DNA from: Gemmatimonadota bacterium
Lineage (GTDB): Bacteria; Latescibacterota; UBA2968; UBA8231
Direction of reading: 5' to 3'
DNA: 64,000 bases
Assembly (NCBI GenBank): GCA_009840005.1
Contig: VXOR01000041.1
Coordinates: 1 to 64,000 of the forward strand
Positions 1 to 8,546 of this stretch are shown here, in pieces; position 1 is the stretch's first letter, and each line of letters begins with the position of its first letter. Made by a program: the position numbers and the translations under genes. Under the pieces are notes generated by a model that was given only the letters and a program-made list of their open reading frames with translations, made no database searches and was not told the origin of the DNA.

Positions 1-122
1 GGGCACAAGGCCAGCGCTTGCTTTAAACGGTATGAGATAATCTCACCTTACGACCGCATTACAAGTACTATGATTATACAACAGAAGTGCTAACGCCAAC
101 AGACGCGTTATGTGGAAGCTGA

Positions 123-284
123 GTTAAGCGGTTAGAGGCATGTGACCAGTGCAAAGACCTTGCGTACTATACGTCATTGGCGTATAATGAATAGCTGTGG
201 GTGTATCGCAAGAGCCGCCAGGAAGATCTTACCCCTGAACAATGCAAGCTGCTTAGTAAACTGGTAAAGGAGTATCTGGCATGA
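123..284 (+). pseudogene. Remnant of a RelE/HigB-type toxin gene
   Basis: Reading the frame that ends in TGA at 282-284 gives a tail resembling the C-terminus of RelE/HigB-like toxins (VYRKSRQEDLTPEQ, then a Leu/Lys-rich helix ending KEYLA). The same frame continues upstream with a YYT-like strand but is cut by TAG at 192-194 and closed by TGA at 120-122. The stop overlaps the antitoxin ATG at 281 (ATGA), the usual layout of toxin-first pairs. The toxin is therefore probably inactivated by a nonsense mutation and loss of its 5' part. The homology is judged by eye. Confidence 0.5.
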
Positions 285-571
285 ATGAGCGCGACTTTGA
301 CCAACTTATAGCTAGCGTCAAGCAAGCCGGAGCGATCAAGCGCGGCAAGATGAAGCCAGGGCGCAGAATCCAGATGGAGCCCGCCGATATCAGGATGATC
401 CGCAAGAAACTGAATAAATCGCAATCTGAATTCGCCCTGATGATTGGTGTGAGTGTCTCTACTTTGCAGAATTGGGAGCAGGGACGCCGTCGCCCCGAGG
501 GCCCTGCTCGTGCCCTGCTGAAGATCGCTGCGGAAAATCCCGAAACGGTGGCGCAGTCGTTGAGTGCTTAG
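281..571 (+). CDS. XRE-family antitoxin, NadS-like
   Basis: A 96-residue protein with a helix-turn-helix at about residues 40-80 (IRKKLNKSQSEFALMIGVSV, then the recognition-helix residues TLQNWEQGRRRPEGPARAL). This arrangement is typical of NadS/HigA-2-like antitoxins that follow a RelE/HigB toxin and bind the shared promoter as autorepressors. The start ATG overlaps the TGA of the toxin remnant, which fixes it. Because the toxin frame is interrupted, this looks like an orphan antitoxin; such proteins may still neutralise toxins encoded elsewhere or act as plain repressors (inference). Confidence 0.8.
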   Translation: MNERDFDQLIASVKQAGAIKRGKMKPGRRIQMEPADIRMIRKKLNKSQSEFALMIGVSVSTLQNWEQGRRRPEGPARALLKIAAENPETVAQSLSA

Positions 572-629
572 CTTTGAATTTTCGTGCGGCCTATGACAGT
601 GATTGGTCAAGTACGATAGGCAACAAACC

Positions 630-1421
630 ATGATTGATGATTCCTACAGTTTGGGGGGAGCGAAGCATTACGACGCGGCATACAGCGTCAAAGACGATCT
701 GGTGGACAGGGACTTCTACCTCGATCTAGCCAATGAGTACGGTGGACCTGTTCTCGAGTTTGGCTGCGGCACTGGGAGAATTACCCTGCCGCTGGCGCGA
801 CAAGGCGTCGACGTCACGGGGATGGATGCTTCTCATGCCATGCTGGAGGTCTTGCGCGCCAAGCTCGCCAAAGAACGTGAAAGCGTACGACGGATAACGC
901 GAGTTATAGAGGGAGATTTTCGCACCCATTATTTGGGGGATCAATTTTCCTTGGTAGTAATTCCATTCAGACCCATGCAGCATATGTACACTGCGGAAGA
1001 TCAACTGGCGGCTCTGCAAAACGCCGGAAGACACTTGGCAGATGATGGTATCCTCGCGTTTGATGTGTTCAATCCCAGTTTCGCCAAAATTCTAACAGGC
1101 ATCGGCGAAGAATACTTGGACTTGGAGTGGCCCGCACAAGATGGGACGGATCGGATGGTCCGACGCTACTTTGTAAAGGACGAGATCGACCTGATCAATC
1201 TGAATTTCTCGGGCAGGTTTGTCTTCCGGTTGTGTGAAGGTGATCAAGTTCTGTCTGAGGAAGTACAGCCATTAAAAATGAGTTTCTATACGTATCCTCA
1301 CCTTAAACTTCTTTTTCACGCTGCAGGTCTTGAAAGTGTAGAAGAATTCGGATCATTTGATCGGAGACCGATAGGGCCCGAGGCACCCGAAATGATATTC
1401 CTTCTGAAGCGTCAGCAATAG
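630..1421 (+). CDS. Class I SAM-dependent methyltransferase
   Basis: A Rossmann-type methyltransferase. Motif I is at residues 41-50 (VLEFGCGTGR), with an acidic ribose-binding loop near residue 66 (GMDASHAML) and the post-motif region around IEGDFRTHYLGDQF. The frame can be opened from a TTG at 603, but ATG 630 puts the first helix at the usual distance from motif I and is preferred. Substrate unknown. The next gene has the same length and the same motif spacing and C-terminal Gly-Ser-(F/Y)-D ending, so the two are probably a tandem duplication that has diverged. Confidence 0.85.
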   Translation: MIDDSYSLGGAKHYDAAYSVKDDLVDRDFYLDLANEYGGPVLEFGCGTGRITLPLARQGVDVTGMDASHAMLEVLRAKLAKERESVRRITRVIEGDFRTHYLGDQFSLVVIPFRPMQHMYTAEDQLAALQNAGRHLADDGILAFDVFNPSFAKILTGIGEEYLDLEWPAQDGTDRMVRRYFVKDEIDLINLNFSGRFVFRLCEGDQVLSEEVQPLKMSFYTYPHLKLLFHAAGLESVEEFGSFDRRPIGPEAPEMIFLLKRQQ

Positions 1422-1492
1422 TCTTTTCGCACCTTGGCCTTCGGCAGCTCACTGTGCGGATTCGCAAATCAGAAAACGTTATCTGACATAGA

Positions 1493-2311
1493 ATGATGTT
1501 TAGACAAAATTTGCCGGAGACTGGGAGCAACTACGATAGTCGCTGGTGGGCGCTGATCTATGACCGATGGAACGAGGCCGGCGGGCGCTCTGAACAGCAT
1601 GAACGCGAGCTACACTTTTATCGCGAACATCTACAGGACACGCGTGGTGCTATCTTAGAGGCCGCCTGTGGAACTGGTTCCATTATGCTGCCTTTGCTGC
1701 TGAATGAGTTTGATATCTTCGGGTTTGATGCCTCGCTACCCATGCTGAAGGTACTCAGACGCAAGGCGGCAGGATTGGGCCTTGCAGACATAGATTCTCG
1801 AATCACACAACAGGATCTCGTCGACTTCAGCTACGATCACCCGTTCGAAGCAGTGCTCATACCTGCCAGTTCCATCATGATGCTATCAACGCAGCAGGAC
1901 CAGATCACCTGTCTGCGGCGAGTCCATGACTGTCTGCAGCCGGGTGGCCGTCTGCTCCTAAACTTCTACATTCCCTCCTACACAGAAGACTTGCTCCTTC
2001 ACCAAGACGCTCCGCCAGCAGAGGAAGAATTCGGCAAGTTCGATCATCCCGAGACGGGGAGACCGATTGAGGTTTCTCATACGAAAATATGTGATCTGAC
2101 AATGCAGACGGAGACCTACACGTGGATCTTCAGGTATGATGGAGAGACGGTCCAAGTGCCTATGCAGGCTCGATGGATCCACAAGGAGGAATTCCAGTTG
2201 CTGCTACGCCTGGGTGGATTTGACCAGTGGGAGCTATACGGGAGCTATGACGGCAAGCCGTACGTGGGTTCCGAGCACATGGGTGATACCTACTGGATGG
2301 TGCCCAAGTAA
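1493..2311 (+). CDS. Class I SAM-dependent methyltransferase, paralogue of the preceding gene
   Basis: 272 residues. The SAM-binding motif is AILEAACGTGSIMLP at about residues 53-67, followed by FGFDASLPMLKVL, the counterpart of GMDASHAMLEVL in the gene before it. The C-terminal GGFDQWELYGSYDG also mirrors AGLESVEEFGSFDR there. Substrate cannot be read from the sequence. It lies 71 bp downstream of its paralogue on the same strand, so co-transcription is possible, though the gap leaves room for a separate promoter. Confidence 0.83.
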   Translation: MMFRQNLPETGSNYDSRWWALIYDRWNEAGGRSEQHERELHFYREHLQDTRGAILEAACGTGSIMLPLLLNEFDIFGFDASLPMLKVLRRKAAGLGLADIDSRITQQDLVDFSYDHPFEAVLIPASSIMMLSTQQDQITCLRRVHDCLQPGGRLLLNFYIPSYTEDLLLHQDAPPAEEEFGKFDHPETGRPIEVSHTKICDLTMQTETYTWIFRYDGETVQVPMQARWIHKEEFQLLLRLGGFDQWELYGSYDGKPYVGSEHMGDTYWMVPK

Positions 2312-2439
2312 TATGGTCATATACAAGAATGAGACGCGGAGAGAACAAGCCATGAAAACAAACACTCCACTCGACCATTTCGTCTCTATGCTAAAAGCTA
2401 ACCAGTGTCTGAAGTCGGCAAGACTGGAGCACGCGGTGT

Positions 2440-3294
2440 ATGGCCCCGGTTATCCTATTAAACCGCGCAAATGAGACTGCCGTGCGACGCTTGACCGACA
2501 ACATGAGACACAACTGGATAGAAAAGGGCTATATCCTGCTCAAGGGTGCCCTCACCCGCGACCAAGTCGCAGGCTATCTGGCCGCGACCGACGAGGTGAT
2601 CGCCAAATACCGCGAGACCCACCCCGAGGCCCAAGAGCAGGACGCCCTCAATATCATCCAGACAGTCGAGCGATCCCCGAATTTCGATTCGCTGATCGAC
2701 CATCCTAGCACCTTCGGCGTCATCGTCGACCTGATGGGCCCTTACCTCCAAATCATGGGCACGGTGATTTACGTCCGCTATCCCAGTGGGGACATGCCCT
2801 TCGGCTGGCACACCGATGGGGGTGCCTCGTTGCGCGAGTTCCGCGTCGCGCCAGACAGCCGTCCGCTCAACTTCAAGATCCAGTATTTCCTGACCGACAT
2901 CCCCGCAGACAACCGGGCCAACTTCTGCTTCGTGCCCGGCAGCCATCGCCGAGACTTTCCCGAGGAGGGTTTTGCCAAGGGAGCATGGCCAGAAGGCGGC
3001 GTCCAGCTAGTCGCCGAAGCCGGCGACGCCGTCATCTTCACCTACGGCCTGTGGCACGGCGTGGCCCCGAATGAGGGCGAGGACGTCCGGCGCAGCGTTA
3101 CCTTTCGCTACGGGCAGCTATGGTCGCGGCCGTGGGACTACGAGAAGGCGCCGCCCGAAGTGCTAGCGCGTATGACGCCGCGCCAGCGACGCCTGATGGG
3201 CGACATCGGCCCTAATAGCGCGCCCGGCGCGTACTACGCACCCGAAGATCAACTCGACATCATCCTCGACGGCATCGAACGGCCGCCGACCTGA
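2440..3294 (+). CDS. Phytanoyl-CoA dioxygenase (PhyH) family protein
   Basis: An Fe(II)/2-oxoglutarate-dependent oxygenase. The iron ligands of the double-stranded beta-helix are visible: H124-T-D126 in FGWHTDGG and the distal H206 in LWHGVAPNEG, with the 2-oxoglutarate-binding Arg following at RRSVTFRYG. Such enzymes hydroxylate or halogenate small molecules; the substrate is unknown. The frame is open from ATG 2440, but ATG 2502 (MRHNWIEKGYILL) is an alternative start that gives the more usual N-terminus (helix, then GYILLKGAL). One of four PhyH genes in this window, which are too diverged to be recent copies. Confidence 0.85.
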   Translation: MAPVILLNRANETAVRRLTDNMRHNWIEKGYILLKGALTRDQVAGYLAATDEVIAKYRETHPEAQEQDALNIIQTVERSPNFDSLIDHPSTFGVIVDLMGPYLQIMGTVIYVRYPSGDMPFGWHTDGGASLREFRVAPDSRPLNFKIQYFLTDIPADNRANFCFVPGSHRRDFPEEGFAKGAWPEGGVQLVAEAGDAVIFTYGLWHGVAPNEGEDVRRSVTFRYGQLWSRPWDYEKAPPEVLARMTPRQRRLMGDIGPNSAPGAYYAPEDQLDIILDGIERPPT

Positions 3295-3363
3295 TCGCAG
3301 GATGCACAGGTGTATTGTTCGAGGTTACTGAAACCAAAACCTCAAGCGCCCTCCGAGTCCACC

Positions 3364-4335
3364 ATGGACAATCGCTGGAACGACATCGCCACTGCCGTTT
3401 ACGGTCTCTCTGATCTGCGTTTGACTGAATCGCGAGCGCATTTCAGCACTCACTTCTTCATAGAATCGTCTCAGGGGCAATTCGTCCTATCCTGCTCTCC
3501 GTTCCAAGCAGACAGAATGGTAAAGGGCTATCAATTCCAGCTAATGGAAGTCCTCAAGCACAACGGTTTTAGACAAGTTTCACTGCCGATTCAGACACTA
3601 GACGGAGGGCACTGCTACTGGGGAGGGGAGGACTGGTGGGTGTTGAACCCCTACATGCCATCCGACGAGCATCCTCCGTGGGACTCTCGTGATCTGATTA
3701 CTGCGGCAGCCCAGACGCTAACGGCACTGCACTCGGCAGGTCGCAAATACGGAGATGAACTCCAAGCCGAATCAGCAAGAGAGGACTTGGGTTGGTACTA
3801 CGTACCTTCGACTAGATGGGCTAAATTGTCGCCAAAAATCGCTGGTGCTTTCCGGTGGAACGAGCTAAGTGAGAATGACGCAGCATTCCTTCGATCTCAG
3901 CTCCATTTCGTACAATCAAACGTCGCCGCAGTGAAATCACTATGCGACGAATGGGGAATGCTGTCGATCACGCACCAAGATTACCGCCCTGCTAACTTGC
4001 GGGTATGGGAGTCGAAGATCGCCACAGTATGGGACTTCGACATGGCTGTCATTGACTACTCGCTCTACGATGTGGCATTCGCATCGCTCCAGTTCGGAGG
4101 TCGGGAATGTCTTTTCCCCGAAGTATCGCTGGACCTCGCCAAGCAATTTATCGAGGCGTATATAGCGGCAACAGACAAGCCCGAACCCATTGGGGAAGAC
4201 GGCGTCCTCCGATGGTTTCTAACGGTAGCTGTGCTACGACGCCTGCTATTGAACTATCACATCCCAGAGAGGATGGAGTTGCTGCGAAAAATCGCGGGTT
4301 GGGATTGGCTGAATCGCATTGCTCCATCACTGTAG
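3364..4335 (+). CDS. Aminoglycoside phosphotransferase/homoserine-kinase-like kinase
   Basis: An APH/choline-kinase-fold protein of 323 residues. The catalytic loop is H204-Q-D206 in ITHQDYRPANLRVW (Brenner-type HxDxxxxN), and the metal-binding DFD motif follows at about residue 224 (VWDFDMAVIDYSLYDVAFA). The N-lobe is weaker, as is usual for the family. ATG 3364 is preferred over the GTG at 3310 because homology-like sequence begins there. Family members phosphorylate aminoglycosides, homoserine, methylthioribose or other small alcohols; no resistance role can be claimed. It may serve the aminotransferase operon that starts 61 bp downstream (inference). Confidence 0.8.
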   Translation: MDNRWNDIATAVYGLSDLRLTESRAHFSTHFFIESSQGQFVLSCSPFQADRMVKGYQFQLMEVLKHNGFRQVSLPIQTLDGGHCYWGGEDWWVLNPYMPSDEHPPWDSRDLITAAAQTLTALHSAGRKYGDELQAESAREDLGWYYVPSTRWAKLSPKIAGAFRWNELSENDAAFLRSQLHFVQSNVAAVKSLCDEWGMLSITHQDYRPANLRVWESKIATVWDFDMAVIDYSLYDVAFASLQFGGRECLFPEVSLDLAKQFIEAYIAATDKPEPIGEDGVLRWFLTVAVLRRLLLNYHIPERMELLRKIAGWDWLNRIAPSL

Positions 4336-4396
4336 TTCTATAGCTTTATACCTGCTATATTGCATCAAACCTACTTTCCGCAAACCGGAGCCGCCC

Positions 4397-5656
4397 ATGA
4401 CGTCCAATACCGCTACCGTCCGCGAGCACGCGCGCTACGGGGCCGCAACCCAGCAGGAGTTCAACGGACCGCTGCCGCTGCCCTTTCCCCGCGAGATCGG
4501 CCCGCGAGCCATGGAATACCTAGCCGAGGTCGTCGATTCCGGTCTCACCTCCGACATGGTGGGCCGGTTCGAGCAAGCCTTTGCCGAAGCCCACGGCGTC
4601 GCGCACTGCATCGCCACGCCGGGATGCACGCCAGCCCTAGCCGTGCTGGCCGCAGCCTTCGGTTTCGAACCCGGCGACGAAATCGTAGTCAGCTCGGTCA
4701 GCGACTACGGCACCGTGCAGGGCCTGATTAGCGCCGGCTACATCCCCGTATTCGCCGACGCCGCACCCGGCACAATCAACGTCAATGCCGAAACTATTGA
4801 GGCGTGCATCTCCGAGCGCACGCGGGCGATCCTCGTCGTGCACCTGACCGGCCTGATCTGCGACATGGACGCCATCAACGAAGTCGCTGCGCGCCACGGC
4901 CTAGTGGTCTACGAAGACGCCTGCCAAGCAGTCTTTGGCCGCTACAAGGGCCGCTACGCCGGCACCCTATCGACAGCGGGTGCCTTTTCCTTCGACGCAG
5001 AGAAAACCATGGGCTCCGACGTGGGCGGCTGCATCCTCACCAACGACGACGCGCTAGCCGAGCGGGTGCGCTTCGTCGGCCAGAGCCGCGGCGGGGAGAT
5101 GGTCGAGCACTTCGGGCGCGTACACACAGTCAACGGCTTCGCCCACCGCATGACCCAATCCACCGCAGCGATCTGTCTAACCCAGTTAGAGATCATCCAA
5201 CCGCAGGTAGAGAAACGCGATCGCATGATCCGTCTATTGAGCGCGCTTCTCGATGAAATCCCCGGCGTCTCGGCATTGCCGATCCCACCGGAAACCGAGG
5301 TCTATTCCTGCTGGATGGCGGGGTTCACCATTGATCTAGAGCAGTTCCGATGCGACGCCGAGGAGTTCGGCGTACAGGTAGCAGCCACCGGCATCTTAGG
5401 AGCGAGCCAAGCGCGCTACTATCTGCTGCCAGCGGCCCTGCCCTACCTCACGGAAGCGGCCGAGCGACAGCGCTACCCTTACTCGCAACCACCATCGTCG
5501 CGCACCTACCGCTACGACGCAACGTGCTGCCCAAACGCACACGAGTTGCTGGAACGCTTCATCCGCTGGAGCACGTTCTGCGATAAGTACGAACCCCACC
5601 ACTGCGAACAGGCGGCCACGATCGTGCGCCGCGTTGCCGACGAGTACCGGCTATGA
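4397..5656 (+). CDS. DegT/DnrJ/EryC1/StrS-type PLP aminotransferase
   Basis: A fold-type I PLP enzyme of 419 residues from the sugar-aminotransferase family. The probable Schiff-base lysine is K203 in FSFDAEKTMGSDVGG, preceded by the cofactor-stacking region VVYEDACQAVFGRYKG. The substrate is likely a keto sugar or a related ketone, taking an amino group from glutamate or glutamine. ATG 4397 is chosen because the in-frame upstream ATG at 4319 adds a tail unlike the family. The stop codon overlaps the next ATG (ATGA at 5653), so it heads a three-gene operon with a cysteine hydrolase and a NodB-like deacetylase. Confidence 0.87.
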   Translation: MTSNTATVREHARYGAATQQEFNGPLPLPFPREIGPRAMEYLAEVVDSGLTSDMVGRFEQAFAEAHGVAHCIATPGCTPALAVLAAAFGFEPGDEIVVSSVSDYGTVQGLISAGYIPVFADAAPGTINVNAETIEACISERTRAILVVHLTGLICDMDAINEVAARHGLVVYEDACQAVFGRYKGRYAGTLSTAGAFSFDAEKTMGSDVGGCILTNDDALAERVRFVGQSRGGEMVEHFGRVHTVNGFAHRMTQSTAAICLTQLEIIQPQVEKRDRMIRLLSALLDEIPGVSALPIPPETEVYSCWMAGFTIDLEQFRCDAEEFGVQVAATGILGASQARYYLLPAALPYLTEAAERQRYPYSQPPSSRTYRYDATCCPNAHELLERFIRWSTFCDKYEPHHCEQAATIVRRVADEYRL

Positions 5657-6429
5657 CAGAAAACGCGCTACAACTCGCCGCCCGTTACTACCGGGCCTTG
5701 CCAATTGACCGCCCGGGATACGAACAGGTCACCCTGTCGCTGCCAGTGGACAAGACAGCCTTGGTGGGCATGCACTGCTGGAACATCGGCTGCCCCGACG
5801 GGCCACCCGTGGACGTCAACTACTGCGTCGGCATGGGCTGGCCCCAGTCAACAGAGGAGGCCGGGCGCATCATGGCCGAGGTCATCCGCCCGGCCATGGA
5901 CGCGGCCCGCGCCATTGGGATGCCGGTCTGCCACGTCGAGACGGACTGGATGGACCACCAGTATCCCCACATCAAATCGCGGCGCTCGGGAGAGTCGGGA
6001 TCCGTGCACCCACACCAACAGGAGATGCTCGAACGAGCTCACGGCGTCGGCTACATGGAGCACTCGCCGCTAGCGCAGATGCGGCGCGCCGAAGTCGTGT
6101 CCCCGGTTGGAGACGAGCCCCTCTTTTTCTACTCCGACGTGCTCGACGAATACCTGCGCAATCGCGGCGTGGATACACTCATCTATATGGGATTCGCAGC
6201 CGACATGTGCCTGCTCGGCGCCGAGGGGGGAGCGCGGCCCATGCTGGCGCGCGGCTATCGCTGCGTGGTGATCCGCGATGCGACCGTTGGAGTGGAGACG
6301 CCAGCGTCGTTCCCCCAACGGCTATCGACCAACTACGCTCTCCACATCTTCGAGTGGAGCTTGGGCTTCGGCTGCACCTTCGCGCAATTCCAACAAGCCA
6401 TCGATCAGATGAAAGGTGAGCAGCCATGA
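5653..6429 (+). CDS. Isochorismatase-like cysteine hydrolase with atypical active site
   Basis: 258 residues with the isochorismatase-like fold. C186 sits at the end of the central strand (YMGFAADMCLLG), the position of the nucleophile. In the family the first strand carries the general-base Asp (pattern hhhhDMQ); here that place reads ALVGMHCWN, with H41. The lysine normally found before the SAF motif is also not evident (VVSPVGDEPLFFYSDVLDEY). Either this is a divergent hydrolase using other residues, or a non-canonical subfamily. It overlaps both neighbours by 4 bp and is translationally coupled to the aminotransferase and deacetylase, suggesting an amide or carbamate step in the same pathway. 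Confidence 0.78.
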   Translation: MTENALQLAARYYRALPIDRPGYEQVTLSLPVDKTALVGMHCWNIGCPDGPPVDVNYCVGMGWPQSTEEAGRIMAEVIRPAMDAARAIGMPVCHVETDWMDHQYPHIKSRRSGESGSVHPHQQEMLERAHGVGYMEHSPLAQMRRAEVVSPVGDEPLFFYSDVLDEYLRNRGVDTLIYMGFAADMCLLGAEGGARPMLARGYRCVVIRDATVGVETPASFPQRLSTNYALHIFEWSLGFGCTFAQFQQAIDQMKGEQP

Positions 6430-7430
6430 GCTTGAGCATCTGTCCGTGGAAGTACGGCAAGCGCTGGGTTTACTCCATCACCTACGACGAGGCCCTAGCC
6501 GACCTACACCGCTTCGCCATCCCCATGCACGAGGAGTACGCCATCCCCGGCCATGTAGAACTGCTCGTCGGCCAAATGGGCGAGATCCGCAAAGCCGGCA
6601 ACTCCAGCTACAACGGCTACCGCCACATGAACGCGGGCGAGTTGCGCGACCTGCTCGCCCGCGGCTGGGGCGTGGGCAACCACTCGTGGACCCATGAAAT
6701 CATCACATCAGAGATGGTGGACCAGGAAATCGGCCACGCCAAGCAAGTGCTGGAGGAAGCCCTCGGCGAGCCGATAATCCTCTACTGCTCGCCCGGCAAC
6801 AACACCAACATGGCCGACCACGTCCTCGAAGCCTGCCGCCGCTACAGCTACCTAGGTGCCATGAGCCTGACGGACGCGCTCAACCTACCCGAAGACGAGC
6901 TGTTCTGGATCAACCGCACGGCGCTGCACGACCACTACTACGAGCCGTTCTACAGCGCCTACGACCCGTACCGCAACATCCGCCAAGCCCAAGCCGTGCA
7001 GGGCTGGCTCATCGACTACTGCCACTGCCCGCTGGAGACAGCCGTACATCCAAACAAGGACTGCTCCGAGGCCCAGCTACGTCAGCGCTTTGAGACGGTG
7101 CTGTCCGAGGGCGGCGATGCGGTCTGGTGCGCAGTGCCCGAGGAAGCACTCAGCTACCATCTGATGCGGCGTCACGCCCAAATCGAGACCGTGGACGGCA
7201 ATGACGAAGCGCAACGCTTTCGCATTGGGCTTCCAGAGTTGCCCGAACAGGTGCCGTACCGCAGCCTGACGCTGGAGGCCAGCGTGCCAGCGGCTTGGTG
7301 CCGCGATCCTCGCATAGTAGTGGACGAGCGGGAGCTGGCGGCGGAAGTCGTGCGACCCGGCGTGCTGCGGGTGACGACGCCGGTGCGCGACGGGACCCAA
7401 GTCGAAGTTCGGGCCATGCCGCACCCCTGA
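6426..7430 (+). CDS. Polysaccharide deacetylase (NodB-homology) family protein
   Basis: 334 residues. The NodB metal-binding pattern is present in modified form: SITYDEA in place of TFDDG at the N-terminus, and HSWTHE (consensus HSxTH) at about residues 89-94. No signal peptide, so the protein is probably cytoplasmic and acts on a small N-acetylated substrate rather than on cell-wall polymer. A beta-rich C-terminal extension (about residues 260-334) resembles an accessory domain. Starts inside the stop of the cysteine hydrolase (ATGA). With the aminotransferase it could deacylate or transaminate an amino sugar (inference). Confidence 0.78.
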   Translation: MSLSICPWKYGKRWVYSITYDEALADLHRFAIPMHEEYAIPGHVELLVGQMGEIRKAGNSSYNGYRHMNAGELRDLLARGWGVGNHSWTHEIITSEMVDQEIGHAKQVLEEALGEPIILYCSPGNNTNMADHVLEACRRYSYLGAMSLTDALNLPEDELFWINRTALHDHYYEPFYSAYDPYRNIRQAQAVQGWLIDYCHCPLETAVHPNKDCSEAQLRQRFETVLSEGGDAVWCAVPEEALSYHLMRRHAQIETVDGNDEAQRFRIGLPELPEQVPYRSLTLEASVPAAWCRDPRIVVDERELAAEVVRPGVLRVTTPVRDGTQVEVRAMPHP

Positions 7431-7572
7431 CAGATTTCTCTACTCTCCCGTGCGTACCGGTGCCAACCATCCGTCGCCTAGCCCGCCGCATATAGGGTGG
7501 CCGCTCGTTGCAGTCGCGACTATGCATCAAGATACGTACCTTTGTTTCGTATAAATAACATTTAGCAGCCGT

Positions 7573-7595
7573 TATCCGAATTAATTGTTCGGATA
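7573..7595. promoter_or_regulatory. Inverted repeat upstream of the Nudix gene
   Basis: TATCCGAA at 7573-7580 and TTCGGATA at 7588-7595 form a perfect 8-bp inverted repeat around a 7-base spacer, 23 bases before the ATG at 7619. It has no T-run, so an operator or a hairpin in the 5' leader is more likely than a terminator. Confidence 0.4.
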
Positions 7596-7618
7596 TAAGC
7601 AGTTAGCAGAAATTGAAT

Positions 7619-8182
7619 ATGCCAAATCTCAGTGCTTCAGCAGTCGTTTTTGACTCACGGAAGATTCTGCTAATACAGCGCAAAGACATCGAAGCATGGA
7701 GCCTTCCAGGTGGCTTTGTGGATCCGGAAGAGACAGTTGCCCAGGCTGCCGTACGGGAGGTTGCAGAAGAAACGGGTGTGGAAGCGGAACTCACGCGGAT
7801 GGTCGGTGTTTATTCGTCTCCGCAGTGGGGCAACGGTGGCGATCACACGGTAGTCTTTGCAGCCACAAGAACCGGTGGCGGACTAAGACGGCAGGAGTCA
7901 GAAGTCAAAGACGTAGGTTTCTTTGATCCCGATGATCTACCAGAGCCCTTCCTGTGGTGGCATGAGCAGCGAGTGTATGATGCGGTCATGGGACTTGGCG
8001 GAAGCGTTGCTCGCATGCAAGGTGTCGTCTGGCCGTTTGAGTCGACGTGGTCGCGCAAGGATATCTTCGAGTTTTTCGTACAGTCTGGTCTCTCGAAGGA
8101 AGAGTTTTACCGTAGATATTGGACTGAGCGAGGTCCCGATGATGGTAGGGTGGAAGTACGTGAGGTGCGGCACCGAAGCTAG
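7619..8182 (+). CDS. Nudix hydrolase
   Basis: 187 residues with a complete Nudix box at about residues 32-54: the conserved glycine in GGFVDPEETVAQAA, then REVAEETG with the metal-binding glutamates. Nudix enzymes cleave nucleoside diphosphates linked to another moiety; the substrate is not readable. ATG 7619 is used rather than the in-frame TTG at 7613. The C-terminal 70 residues (from WPFESTW) form an extra helical region not needed for the fold. Followed by a HIT-family remnant, another nucleotide-binding hydrolase. Confidence 0.88.
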   Translation: MPNLSASAVVFDSRKILLIQRKDIEAWSLPGGFVDPEETVAQAAVREVAEETGVEAELTRMVGVYSSPQWGNGGDHTVVFAATRTGGGLRRQESEVKDVGFFDPDDLPEPFLWWHEQRVYDAVMGLGGSVARMQGVVWPFESTWSRKDIFEFFVQSGLSKEEFYRRYWTERGPDDGRVEVREVRHRS

Positions 8183-8271
8183 TCAACTCGAATTTTTCCT
8201 TCGAGATGCTTGGATGTCTATTCAGGGAAATCGAGCACAATACGTAACATGGAAGCTATAGGTGAGGATAA

Positions 8272-8475
8272 CTTACACCCATGCTCCACGGCGTTTCATC
8301 GCGTCAACATAATGAACCCGCAGGCAACCAGGACGTTTGGCATTACCACTTGCATGTTTTCCCCAGGTACAGGGCAGACCGACTTTATTTAGCGGATGGT
8401 AGTTGTGCAGCTCCCAAAGAGCGAAAACCCTACGCAGAGAAGCTCCGGGCTTGGATGGCTTCACGCCAACTTTGA
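8272..8475 (+). pseudogene. C-terminal remnant of a HIT-family protein
   Basis: From about 8281 the frame encodes HGVSSRQHNEPAGNQDVWHY followed by HLHVFPRY, which contains the histidine-triad motif (HxHxH type, here HYHLHVFP) and the preceding QHNEPAGNQDVWH block characteristic of HIT hydrolases. The N-terminal half of a HIT protein is missing: the frame is closed by TAA at 8269-8271 and no matching sequence is seen upstream in other frames. Probably a truncated gene. Confidence 0.65.
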
Positions 8476-8546
8476 AAAAGAGTTCAAGTCAATGTTGCAC
8501 GCTTGATTCACATCCTAGTCTCAAGAGTTGGTGACCAGTAGAACCT

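Noticed and set aside
60..135. attC-like cassette recombination site (GCTAAC... GTTAG arms)
   Set aside because: The last core does not fit GTTRRRY (GTTAGAG), the arms do not pair well, and no similar sites occur between the following single genes. Probably chance.
2352..2474. Small ORF of about 40 codons before the PhyH gene
   Set aside because: No ribosome-binding site of note, no recognisable motif and it overlaps the likely PhyH start region; treated as noise.
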